Origin: Streptomyces griseorubiginosus
Lineage (GTDB): Bacteria > Actinomycetota > Actinomycetes > Streptomycetales > Streptomycetaceae
Length of the DNA: 64,000 nt
Assembly: GCF_001514195.1 (NCBI RefSeq)
Contig: NZ_KQ948736.1
Span: 625,328 to 689,327 of the forward strand
Reading direction: 5' to 3'
The notes under the pieces were generated by a model. That model was not told the DNA's origin, ran no database searches, and was given only the letters and a program-made list of their open reading frames with translations. This document shows positions 42,902-50,953 of the stretch, one piece after another (the first letter of the stretch is position 1; every line of letters begins with the position of its first letter). Both the position numbers and the translations under genes were made by a program.

Positions 42902-44707
42902 ATGGCCACTCCCCTGTCCGACCCCTCCCTGTCCCCGCTCCGGACGATCGCCGTCGTCGGCCTCGGCACCATGGGCACCGGTATCGCCGAGGTCCTCGCC
43001 AAGGCCGGCCGCGAGGTCGTCGGCATCGACATCAGCGAGGCGCAGACCGCCAAGGCGGTCACCGCCCTGGAGACCGCGACCGCCCGTGCCGTGGAGCGCG
43101 GCCGGCTCACCGAGCAGGAGCGCGCGGACGTCCTCGCCCGTGTCCGCACCTCCACCGATCTGCGGGCGGCGGCCGACGCCGACCTCGTCATCGAGGTGGC
43201 TCCGGAGTCGTACGAGATCAAGCACCAGATCTTCCGTGAGCTGGACGGGATCGTGCGCCCGGAGACGATCCTCGCGACCGGCACCAACGCGCTGTCCGTG
43301 ACCCGCCTGGCCGCCGACTCGGCCCGCCCGGAGCGGGTCCTTGGCCTGCACTTCTTCAACCCGGCGCCCGCGATGAAGCTGGTCGAGGTCGTCTCCTCGG
43401 TGCTCACCGCGCCGGCCGCGGTCACCGCGGTCACCGACCTCGCCCTCGACCTCGGCAAGGAGCCCGTCGCGGTCGGCGACCGGCCCGGATTCGTCGCCGA
43501 CGGGCTGCTGTTCGGCTACCTCAACCAGGCGGCCGCGATGTACGAGGCGAAGTACGCCTCCCGCGAGGACATCGACGCGGCGATGCGGCTCGGCTGCGGT
43601 CTGCCGATGGGCCCCCTCGCCCTGCTCGACCTGATCGGCGTCGACACCGCCCGCACGGTCCTGGAGGCCATGTACGCCGAGTCCCACGACCGGCTGCACG
43701 CCCCCGCCCCGATCCTCAAGCAGCTCAGCGAGGCGGGCCTGACGGGCCGTAAGTCGGGACGCGGCTTCTACACGTACGAGGCCCCGGGCAGCGCGACGGT
43801 CGTGCGGGACGCGCTGACGCCCCTGGAGAGCTCGGAGCAGGCCGCGGGCCGCGAGGTCCGCTCGGTCGGGGTCGCCGGTTCCGGGACCATGGCGTCCGGG
43901 ATCGCCGAGGTGTTCGCCAAGGCCGGCTACGAGGTCGTGCTCGCCGCCCGCAGCGAGGAGAAGGCCCAGACGGCGAAGGCCCGTATCGGCAAGTCGCTCT
44001 CACGCTCTGTCGACAAGGGCCGGATGACTGCCGAGGCGGCCGCGCGGACCCTGGACCTGATCACCCCGGCGGGCTCCTACGAGTCCTTCGCGGACGTCGA
44101 CCTGGCGGTCGAGGCCGTCGCCGAGGACCTGGAGGTCAAGCAGCAGCTGTTCGCCACGCTGGACAAGGTCTGCAAGCCGGGCGCGGTCCTGGCCACCACG
44201 ACCTCCTCGCTGCCCGTCGTCGCCTGCGCCCGTGCCACCTCGCGCCCGCAGGACGTGATCGGCATGCACTTCTTCAACCCCGCGCCCGCGATGAAGCTGG
44301 TCGAGGTCGTCCGTACGGTGCTCACGGCCGAGGACGTCCACGCGACGGTCCGCGAGGTCTGCGTCCGGATCAAGAAGCACGCGGTGGACTGCGGGGACCG
44401 GGCCGGCTTCATCGTCAACGCGCTGCTGTTCCCCTACCTCAACAACGCGATCAAGATGGTCCAGGAGCACTACGCGTCGCTGGACGACATCGACGCGGCG
44501 ATGAAGCTCGGCGGCGGCTACCCGATGGGGCCCTTCGAGCTGCTCGACGTCGTCGGGCTCGATGTCTCGCTCGCGATCGAGAAGGTCCTGCACCGGGAGT
44601 TCCGCGACCCGGGTCTGGCCCCGGCCCCGCTCCTGGAGCACCTGGTGGCCGCGGGCTGCCTCGGCCGCAAGACCGGCCGTGGCTTCCGCGAATATGCCCG
44701 CCGCTGA
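42902..44707 (+). CDS. 3-hydroxyacyl(butyryl)-CoA dehydrogenase, internally duplicated
   Basis: A 601-residue tandem duplication of the HAD unit. Each half has an NAD motif (VVGLGTMGTGIAEVLAKAG; VAGSGTMASGIAEVFAKAG), the catalytic-histidine block HFFNPAPAMKLVEVV and a C-terminal domain ending GLTGRKSGRGFYTYE or CLGRKTGRGFREYA. The canonical TSSL before the histidine is kept in the second half, but the first reads TNALSV, so the first half may have lower activity or a structural role. It interconverts acetoacetyl-CoA and 3-hydroxybutyryl-CoA, the entry to the ethylmalonyl-CoA pathway encoded downstream. Start ATG 42902 behind GGAG. Confidence 0.9.
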   Translation: MATPLSDPSLSPLRTIAVVGLGTMGTGIAEVLAKAGREVVGIDISEAQTAKAVTALETATARAVERGRLTEQERADVLARVRTSTDLRAAADADLVIEVAPESYEIKHQIFRELDGIVRPETILATGTNALSVTRLAADSARPERVLGLHFFNPAPAMKLVEVVSSVLTAPAAVTAVTDLALDLGKEPVAVGDRPGFVADGLLFGYLNQAAAMYEAKYASREDIDAAMRLGCGLPMGPLALLDLIGVDTARTVLEAMYAESHDRLHAPAPILKQLSEAGLTGRKSGRGFYTYEAPGSATVVRDALTPLESSEQAAGREVRSVGVAGSGTMASGIAEVFAKAGYEVVLAARSEEKAQTAKARIGKSLSRSVDKGRMTAEAAARTLDLITPAGSYESFADVDLAVEAVAEDLEVKQQLFATLDKVCKPGAVLATTTSSLPVVACARATSRPQDVIGMHFFNPAPAMKLVEVVRTVLTAEDVHATVREVCVRIKKHAVDCGDRAGFIVNALLFPYLNNAIKMVQEHYASLDDIDAAMKLGGGYPMGPFELLDVVGLDVSLAIEKVLHREFRDPGLAPAPLLEHLVAAGCLGRKTGRGFREYARR

Positions 44708-44838
44708 GCACGCCGGCGACTGGTTCGGCGGCGAGGACTGGGGCGGCCTGCTCGGCCCGGGCAGCCCGCCCCCGCCGCCCTGGGCGGGCGGCTCTCCGCC
44801 GGCCCGGGGCGGGACAAACCCCGGACACGCGCACCAAC

Positions 44839-44852
44839 CTGCACACATGCAG
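44839..44852. promoter_or_regulatory. Candidate autoregulatory operator of the TetR gene
   Basis: CTGCA-CACA-TGCAG, a dyad that directly abuts the -10 TACGTT (44853-44858). The -10 is 6 nt before the ATG at 44865, so a bound repressor would block RNA polymerase. Confidence 0.5.
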
Positions 44853-44864
44853 TACGTTCGGGGC

Positions 44865-45680
44865 ATGCCCCAGCCCGCCAAGTCGTCCCGTACGCCAGCC
44901 ACACCCGACGCGCCGGAGAGTGCCGCCGGCAGCCGCGCGGCCGCCCAGCGGCTCAAGATGCGCCGCGAACTGGCGGCCGCCGCGATGGAGCTGTTCTCCA
45001 CCAAGGGGTACGAGGCGACCACCGTCGACGAGATCGCGGCCGCGGCCGGGGTCGCCCGTCGCACCTTCTTCCGCCACTTCCGCTCCAAGGAAGAAGCGAT
45101 CTTCCCCGACCACGACGACACCCTGATCCGCGCCGAGGCGGTGCTCAACGCGGCCCCGGCGCACGAGCATCCGCTGGACACGGTGTGCCGCGGCATCAAG
45201 GAAGTCATGAAGATGTACGCGGGCCGGCCGGAGATCTCGGTCGCCCGCTACAAGCTCACGCGCGAGGTGCCGACGCTGCGGGAGGCGGAGATCGCGTCGG
45301 TGGCCCGCTACGAGCGGCTGTTCACGCGGTATCTGCTCGGGCACTTCGACGAGCACGCGCATGACGACGACGCCAACGACGATCCGCTGCTGGCCGAGGT
45401 CGCCGCGTCCGCCGTGGTCACCGCCCACAACCACGTGCTGCGCAGATGGCTGCGGGCGGGCGGGCAGGGCGACGTGGAGGCGCAGCTGGACCACGCCTTC
45501 GCCATCGTGCGCAAGACCTTCGGGACGGGCATCGGAGCGGGCCGGGACACCACCACCGCACCGCGGCCGGCTCCCGCCTCGGTGACGTCCCAGGGAGAGG
45601 TGCTGGTGACCGTCGCGCACACCGACGCACCGCTCGACGAGGTGATGCGGGCCATCGAGCAGGCACTCAAGGAGCGCTGA
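44865..45680 (+). CDS. TetR family transcriptional regulator
   Basis: A 271-residue regulator. The HTH is RRELAAAAMELFSTKGYEAT, TVDEIAAAAGVARRTFFRHF, preceded by a 30-residue polar arm. The ligand domain is followed by an extra C-terminal segment (EVLVTVAHTDAPLDEVMRAI). Placed between the hydroxyacyl-CoA dehydrogenase and ccr, it probably senses an acyl-CoA and controls the EMC genes. ATG 44865 is chosen because TACGTT 6 nt upstream suggests a leaderless start; ATG 44847 lies inside the operator. Confidence 0.85.
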   Translation: MPQPAKSSRTPATPDAPESAAGSRAAAQRLKMRRELAAAAMELFSTKGYEATTVDEIAAAAGVARRTFFRHFRSKEEAIFPDHDDTLIRAEAVLNAAPAHEHPLDTVCRGIKEVMKMYAGRPEISVARYKLTREVPTLREAEIASVARYERLFTRYLLGHFDEHAHDDDANDDPLLAEVAASAVVTAHNHVLRRWLRAGGQGDVEAQLDHAFAIVRKTFGTGIGAGRDTTTAPRPAPASVTSQGEVLVTVAHTDAPLDEVMRAIEQALKER

Positions 45681-45702
45681 GCGGCTGCTCCCCGCTGTGA
45701 TG

Positions 45703-45728
45703 ACGGCCACCCTTCGGGGTGGCCGTTT
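45703..45728 (+). terminator. Rho-independent-type terminator after tetR
   Basis: ACGGCCACCC-TTCG-GGGTGGCCGT followed by TT: a perfect 10-bp stem with a UUCG tetraloop (45703-45726). Confidence 0.85.
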
Positions 45729-46070
45729 TGGCATGTCAGAGACCCATTTCAGGTAGCTGTCAGCCGCCGTTCGATCGATCATCGCTCATTTGTTACGTAA
45801 AGATTTCATCTGAGAGCAATCTCTGGCACTCAGTGCCTTGCACGGTGGCACGCGGTGTCTTACGTTGAGGGTGTCCGGGCGGCCGGCGTGCAGAGACCCT
45901 TCGCACGCCGGCTGTCCCAGCAACTCATCGAGCTGCCCGCCCGGACGCCTGCGTCACAGGCAACCTCCCGCGCCACCAAGCGCTGCCGCACAGCAAGACC
46001 GCCGAACCGACGGCACCGACGTAACCCTCAGCGCCCCTCCCTCAGGGCGCGTATCGCCGGAGGCAACACC
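45729..46070 (+). promoter_or_regulatory. ccr promoter, operator-like dyads and 200-nt leader
   Basis: This AT-richer stretch has no gene. TTGCAC (45838-45843), a 17-bp spacer and TACGTT (45861-45866) make a good vegetative promoter. GGCACT-C-AGTGCC (45825-45837) is a perfect 13-bp dyad ending exactly at the -35. TTACGTAA (45793-45800) is a second palindrome upstream. The predicted leader is about 200 nt and ends in GGAGG, 7 bases before GTG 46071. Confidence 0.65.
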
Positions 46071-47414
46071 GTGACCGTGAAGGACATCCTGGACGCGATC
46101 CAGTCGCCGGACTCGACTCCGGCCGACTTCGCCGCTCTGCCGCTCCCCGAGTCGTACCGCGCGATCACCGTGCACAAGGACGAGACGGAGATGTTCGCGG
46201 GCCTGGAGACCCGCGACAAGGACCCGCGCAAGTCGATCCACCTCGACGACGTCCCCGTGCCCGAACTCGGCCCGGGCGAGGCCCTGGTCGCCGTGATGGC
46301 ATCGAGTGTCAACTACAACTCGGTGTGGACCTCGATCTTCGAGCCGCTGTCGACCTTCGGCTTCCTGGAGCGCTACGGCCGCACCAACGACCTGGCCAAG
46401 CGCCACGACCTGCCGTACCACATCATCGGCTCCGACCTCGCCGGCGTCGTGCTGCGCACCGGCCCCGGCGTCAACGCCTGGAAGCCCGGTGACGAGGTCG
46501 TCGCGCACTGTCTGTCGGTCGAGATGGAGTCGAGCGACGGCCACAACGACACCATGCTCGACCCCGAGCAGCGCATCTGGGGCTTCGAGACCAACTTCGG
46601 CGGCCTCGCGGAGATCGCGCTGGTCAAGTCGAACCAGCTGATGCCGAAGCCGGACCACCTCAGCTGGGAGGAGGCCGCCGCCCCGGGGCTCGTGAACTCG
46701 ACCGCGTACCGGCAGCTCGTCTCCCGCAACGGCGCCGGCATGAAGCAGGGCGACAACGTCCTGATCTGGGGCGCGAGCGGTGGACTCGGCTCGTACGCCA
46801 CGCAGTTCGCCCTCGCCGGCGGCGCCAACCCGATCTGTGTCGTCTCCAGCGACCAGAAGGCGGACATCTGCCGCTCGATGGGCGCCGAGGCGATCATCGA
46901 CCGCAACGCCGAGGGCTACAAGTTCTGGAAGGACGAGCGGACCCAGGACCCCAAGGAGTGGAAGCGCTTCGGCAAGCGCATCCGCGAGCTCACCGGCGGC
47001 GAGGACATCGACATCGTCTTCGAGCACCCCGGCCGTGAGACCTTCGGCGCCTCCGTGTTCGTCACCCGCAAGGGCGGCACCATCACCACCTGCGCCTCGA
47101 CCTCGGGCTACATGCACGAGTACGACAACCGCTACCTGTGGATGTCCCTGAAGCGGATCATCGGCTCGCACTTCGCCAACTACCGCGAGGCCTGGGAGGC
47201 CAACCGGCTCATCGCGAAGGGCAAGATCCACCCCACCCTGTCGAAGGTCTACTCCCTGGAGGAGACCGGCCAGGCGGCCTACGACGTGCACCGCAACCTC
47301 CACCAGGGCAAGGTCGGCGTGCTCTGCCTGTCCCCCGAGGAGGGTCTCGGCGTGCGCGACGAGGAGATGCGCGCCACGCACCTCGACGCCATCAACCGCT
47401 TCCGCAACGTCTGA
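46071..47414 (+). CDS. ccr: Crotonyl-CoA carboxylase/reductase
   Basis: A 447-residue medium-chain dehydrogenase-family enzyme that converts crotonyl-CoA, CO2 and NADPH to (2S)-ethylmalonyl-CoA. The ASSVNYNSVWTSIFEPLSTF and GSDLAGVVLRTGPGVNAWKP blocks, the NADPH motif IWGASGGLGSYATQFAL and the C-terminal ICVVSS-type region are characteristic of CCR rather than simple quinone reductases. It is the key enzyme of the EMC pathway and also supplies ethylmalonyl-CoA for polyketides. Start GTG 46071 follows GGAGG; GTG 46077 is an alternative. It is the first gene of a five-gene operon. Confidence 0.95.
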   Translation: MTVKDILDAIQSPDSTPADFAALPLPESYRAITVHKDETEMFAGLETRDKDPRKSIHLDDVPVPELGPGEALVAVMASSVNYNSVWTSIFEPLSTFGFLERYGRTNDLAKRHDLPYHIIGSDLAGVVLRTGPGVNAWKPGDEVVAHCLSVEMESSDGHNDTMLDPEQRIWGFETNFGGLAEIALVKSNQLMPKPDHLSWEEAAAPGLVNSTAYRQLVSRNGAGMKQGDNVLIWGASGGLGSYATQFALAGGANPICVVSSDQKADICRSMGAEAIIDRNAEGYKFWKDERTQDPKEWKRFGKRIRELTGGEDIDIVFEHPGRETFGASVFVTRKGGTITTCASTSGYMHEYDNRYLWMSLKRIIGSHFANYREAWEANRLIAKGKIHPTLSKVYSLEETGQAAYDVHRNLHQGKVGVLCLSPEEGLGVRDEEMRATHLDAINRFRNV

Positions 47415-47431
47415 GACACCCGGGGTCATAG

Positions 47432-49480
47432 ATGACTGAGCGTCAGAACGTCGACGGGGCAAGGGAGAAGGACCGGCCGTGGCTCATGCGCACGTACGCC
47501 GGGCACTCCACGGCCGAGGCGTCCAACGAGCTGTACCGGCGCAACCTCGCCAAGGGGCAGACGGGCCTTTCCGTGGCCTTCGACCTGCCGACGCAGACCG
47601 GCTACGACTCCGACCACATCCTCGCCCGCGGCGAGGTGGGCCGGGTCGGAGTGCCGATCGCGCACCTCGGTGACATGCGCCGGCTGTTCCAGGACATCCC
47701 CCTGGAGCAGATGAACACCTCGATGACGATCAACGCCACCGCCATGTGGCTGCTGGCGCTCTACCAGGTCGTCGCCGAGGAGCAGGGTGCGGACATCACC
47801 AAGCTCCAGGGCACGACCCAGAACGACATCGTCAAGGAGTACCTGTCCCGCGGGACGCACGTCTTCCCGCCGGGGCCGAGCCTGCGCCTGACGACGGACA
47901 TGATCGCGTACACGGTCTCCCACATGCCGAAGTGGAACCCGATCAACATCTGCAGCTACCACCTGCAGGAGGCGGGCGCCACGCCGGTCCAGGAGATCGC
48001 GTACGCGATGTCCACGGCGATCGCGGTCCTGGACGCCGTCCGGGACTCCGGCCAGGTGCCGCAGGAGCGCATGGGCGACGTCGTCGGCCGGATCTCCTTC
48101 TTCGTGAACGCGGGCGTCCGCTTCATCGAGGAGATGTGCAAGATGCGCGCCTTCGGCCGCATCTGGGACCAGGTCACGCGAGAGCGCTACGGCATCGAGA
48201 ACCCCAAGCACCGCCGCTTCCGTTACGGCGTCCAGGTCAACTCCCTCGGGCTGACCGAGGCGCAGCCGGAGAACAACGTCCAGCGGATCGTCCTCGAGAT
48301 GCTGGCCGTGACCCTCTCCAAGGACGCACGCGCGCGTGCCGTGCAGCTGCCGGCCTGGAACGAGGCCCTGGGTCTGCCGCGGCCCTGGGACCAGCAGTGG
48401 TCGCTGCGCATCCAGCAGGTCCTCGCCCACGAGAGCGACCTGCTGGAGTACGAGGACATCTTCGAGGGCTCGCACGTCATCGAGGCCACGGTGAGCAGGC
48501 TCGTCGAGGAGTCGCTCGCGGAGATCGAGCGGATCCAGGAGATGGGCGGCGCGATGGCCGCCGTCGAGTCGGGCTATCTGAAGTCGCAGCTCGTCTCGTC
48601 GCACGCCGAGCGGCGCGCTCGTATCGAGTCCGGTCAAGAGAAGATCGTGGGCGTCAACATCTTCAACACGACCGAGCCCAATCCCCTGACGGCCGATCTC
48701 GATCAAGCAATCCAGACGGTCGATCCGGCGGTCGAGGCCCGGGTCATCTCGTCGCTCCAGAACTGGCGCGACACCCGCTACCAGCCGCCCTTCAACCACC
48801 CGCGCCCCTGCAAGGCGCTGGAGAAGCTGAAGGAGGCCGCGCGCGGCACCGGCAACCTCATGGAGGCCACCCTGGAGTGCGCCCGCGCGGGTGCGACGAC
48901 CGGGGAGTGGGCCGGGGCCCTGCGGGAGGTGTTCGGTGAGTTCCGGGCGCCCACGGGCGTCTCCTCGGCGCCGGTGGCGGTCCCCGCGGAGGAGGGCTCG
49001 GCCATGGCCGACGTCCGCCGCAAGGTGGACCTCACGGCGAAGGACCTCGGCGTCGGCAAGCTGCGCTTCCTGGTCGGCAAGCCGGGTCTGGACGGGCACT
49101 CCAACGGGGCCGAGCAGATCGCGGTGCGCGCGCGTGACGCCGGCTTCGAGGTGGTGTACCAGGGCATCCGGCTCACCCCGGAGCAGATCGTGGACGCGGC
49201 CCTCGCGGAGGACGTGCACGCGGTCGGCCTGTCGATCCTGTCCGGCTCGCACGCCCAGCTGGTGCCGGACGTCCTGGAGCGGCTCCGTGTGGCCGGTGCC
49301 ACAGATATACCGGTGATCGCCGGTGGCATCATCCCGAATGGTGACGCCGAACAGCTGCGGGCAGCCGGAGTGGCCGCAGTCTTCACCCCGAAGGACTTCG
49401 ACATCACCGGAATCATCGGCCGGATCGTCGACGAGATCCGCAACGCGAACAAGCTCGACCCCCTGGAGGTCCCCGCATGA
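47432..49480 (+). CDS. meaA: Ethylmalonyl-CoA mutase (MeaA-type, B12-dependent)
   Basis: A 682-residue adenosylcobalamin-dependent acyl-CoA mutase. The catalytic barrel starts RPWLMRTYAGHSTAEASNEL and contains FDLPTQTGYDSD and TMINATA-like TSMTINATAMWLLAL. The C-terminal B12 domain (from about 545) has KPGLDGHSNGAEQIA, the DxHxxG cobalamin motif, and GLSILSGSHAQLV. It isomerises ethylmalonyl-CoA to methylsuccinyl-CoA, the step after Ccr. It starts 17 bases after the ccr stop and overlaps the next gene by ATGA. Confidence 0.93.
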   Translation: MTERQNVDGAREKDRPWLMRTYAGHSTAEASNELYRRNLAKGQTGLSVAFDLPTQTGYDSDHILARGEVGRVGVPIAHLGDMRRLFQDIPLEQMNTSMTINATAMWLLALYQVVAEEQGADITKLQGTTQNDIVKEYLSRGTHVFPPGPSLRLTTDMIAYTVSHMPKWNPINICSYHLQEAGATPVQEIAYAMSTAIAVLDAVRDSGQVPQERMGDVVGRISFFVNAGVRFIEEMCKMRAFGRIWDQVTRERYGIENPKHRRFRYGVQVNSLGLTEAQPENNVQRIVLEMLAVTLSKDARARAVQLPAWNEALGLPRPWDQQWSLRIQQVLAHESDLLEYEDIFEGSHVIEATVSRLVEESLAEIERIQEMGGAMAAVESGYLKSQLVSSHAERRARIESGQEKIVGVNIFNTTEPNPLTADLDQAIQTVDPAVEARVISSLQNWRDTRYQPPFNHPRPCKALEKLKEAARGTGNLMEATLECARAGATTGEWAGALREVFGEFRAPTGVSSAPVAVPAEEGSAMADVRRKVDLTAKDLGVGKLRFLVGKPGLDGHSNGAEQIAVRARDAGFEVVYQGIRLTPEQIVDAALAEDVHAVGLSILSGSHAQLVPDVLERLRVAGATDIPVIAGGIIPNGDAEQLRAAGVAAVFTPKDFDITGIIGRIVDEIRNANKLDPLEVPA

Positions 49481-50436
49481 CCGTCAACCGTCTGCGTCCC
49501 CGCCGCTCGTGTCTCGCGGTACCGGGAAGCAACCCCCGCTTCCTGGAGAAGGCGCAGGGCCTCCCGGCGGACCAGGTCTTCCTCGACCTGGAGGACGCGT
49601 GCGCCCCGCTCGCCAAGCCCGAGGCGCGGCACACCATCGTCAAGTTCCTCAACGAGGGTGACTGGACCGGCAAGACGAGGGTCGTGCGCGTCAACGACTG
49701 GACGACCGAGTGGACGTACCGCGATGTCGTCACGGTCGTCGAGGGGGCCGGCCAGAACCTCGACTGCATCATGCTGCCGAAGGTGCAGACGGCCGAGCAG
49801 ATCGTCGCCCTCGACCTCCTGCTGACGCAGATCGAGAAGACCATGGGCTTCGAGGTCGGCAAGATCGGCATCGAGGCGCAGATCGAGAACGCCCAGGGCC
49901 TCAACAACGTCAACGAGATCGCGACCGCTTCCCAGCGCGTCGAGACGATCATCTTCGGCCCGGCCGACTTCATGGCGTCGATCAACATGAAGTCGCTGGT
50001 GGTCGGTGAGCAGCCGCCCGGCTACCCGGCGGACGCCTACCACTACATCCTGATGAAGATCCTGATGGCCGCCCGCGCCAACAACCTCCAGGCGATCGAC
50101 GGCCCGTACCTCCAGATCCGCAACATCGACGGCTACCGCGAGGTCGCCCAGCGCGCCGCGGCGCTCGGCTTCGACGGCAAGTGGGTGCTGCACCCGGGCC
50201 AGGTCGAGGCGTCCAACGAGATCTTCTCGCCCTCGCAGGAGGACTACGACCACGCCGAGCTGATCCTGGACGCGTACGACTACTACACGTCCGAGGCGGG
50301 CGGCAAGAAGGGCTCGGCGATGCTCGGCGACGAGATGATCGACGAGGCCAGCCGCAAGATGGCGCTGGTCATCTCCGGCAAGGGTCGCGCGGCCGGCATG
50401 CAGCGCACCTCCAAGTTCGAGATCCCGGAGGGCTGA
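49477..50436 (+). CDS. mcl: Beta-methylmalyl-CoA/L-malyl-CoA lyase (CitE-like)
   Basis: A 319-residue HpcH/HpaI aldolase-family lyase: RRSCLAVPGSNPRFLEKAQG, the metal-binding VFLDLEDACAP, IEAQIENAQGLNNVNEI and FGPADFMASINMK. In the EMC pathway it splits beta-methylmalyl-CoA into glyoxylate and propionyl-CoA. ATGA overlap with meaA and a 5-bp gap to the next gene make a tight operon. Confidence 0.9.
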   Translation: MTVNRLRPRRSCLAVPGSNPRFLEKAQGLPADQVFLDLEDACAPLAKPEARHTIVKFLNEGDWTGKTRVVRVNDWTTEWTYRDVVTVVEGAGQNLDCIMLPKVQTAEQIVALDLLLTQIEKTMGFEVGKIGIEAQIENAQGLNNVNEIATASQRVETIIFGPADFMASINMKSLVVGEQPPGYPADAYHYILMKILMAARANNLQAIDGPYLQIRNIDGYREVAQRAAALGFDGKWVLHPGQVEASNEIFSPSQEDYDHAELILDAYDYYTSEAGGKKGSAMLGDEMIDEASRKMALVISGKGRAAGMQRTSKFEIPEG

Positions 50437-50441
50437 GCGCC

Positions 50442-50948
50442 ATGCAGTTCGGACGCACCTACGAGGAGTTCGAGGTCGGGGCGGTCTACAAGCACTGGCC
50501 CGGGAAGACGGTCACCGAGTACGACGACCATCTCTTCTGCCTCCTCACCATGAACCACCACCCGCTCCACATGGACGTCAACTACGCCGAGCAGACGACC
50601 GACTTCGGCAAGAACGTGGTGGTCGGGAACTACATCTACTCGCTGCTGCTCGGCATGTCGGTGCCGGACGTCTCCGGCAAGGCGATCGCCAACCTGGAGA
50701 TCGAGTCGCTGAAGCACGTGGCGCCGACCTTCCACGGCGACACGATCTACGGCCAGACGACCGTGCTCGACAAGTGGCCCTCCAAGTCGAAGAACGACCG
50801 CGGGATCGTCTACGTCGAGACCAAGGGCTACAAGCAGGACGGCACGCTGGTCTGCGTGTTCCGCCGCAAGGTCATGGTGCCCACCGAGACCTACATCAAG
50901 GAGCGCGGCGGCGAGCAGCCCGGCCGCCCGGAACTTCAGGAGGGCTGA
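50442..50948 (+). CDS. MaoC-like mesaconyl-CoA hydratase (single hotdog)
   Basis: A 168-residue MaoC/hydratase-2 type protein. The active-site segment reads LLTMNHHPLHMDVNYAEQT, where most hydratase-2 enzymes have G-D-x-N-P-L-H; the aspartate position is asparagine here. That variant seems shared by the MaoC proteins encoded with CitE-like lyases, so it may mark a subfamily. By position it hydrates mesaconyl-CoA to beta-methylmalyl-CoA. Family certain, substrate inferred from context. Confidence 0.83.
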   Translation: MQFGRTYEEFEVGAVYKHWPGKTVTEYDDHLFCLLTMNHHPLHMDVNYAEQTTDFGKNVVVGNYIYSLLLGMSVPDVSGKAIANLEIESLKHVAPTFHGDTIYGQTTVLDKWPSKSKNDRGIVYVETKGYKQDGTLVCVFRRKVMVPTETYIKERGGEQPGRPELQEG

Positions 50949-50953
50949 GCCCG

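Noticed and set aside
44562..44864. In-frame upstream extension of the TetR gene overlapping the dehydrogenase
   Set aside because: The extension would translate the intergenic region and operator; it is Pro/Ala/Arg-rich and precedes the normal TetR arm.
45855..46070. In-frame N-terminal extension of ccr from an upstream start
   Set aside because: It begins inside the promoter (over the -10), is Arg-rich without homology, and bypasses the GGAGG-positioned GTG at 46071.
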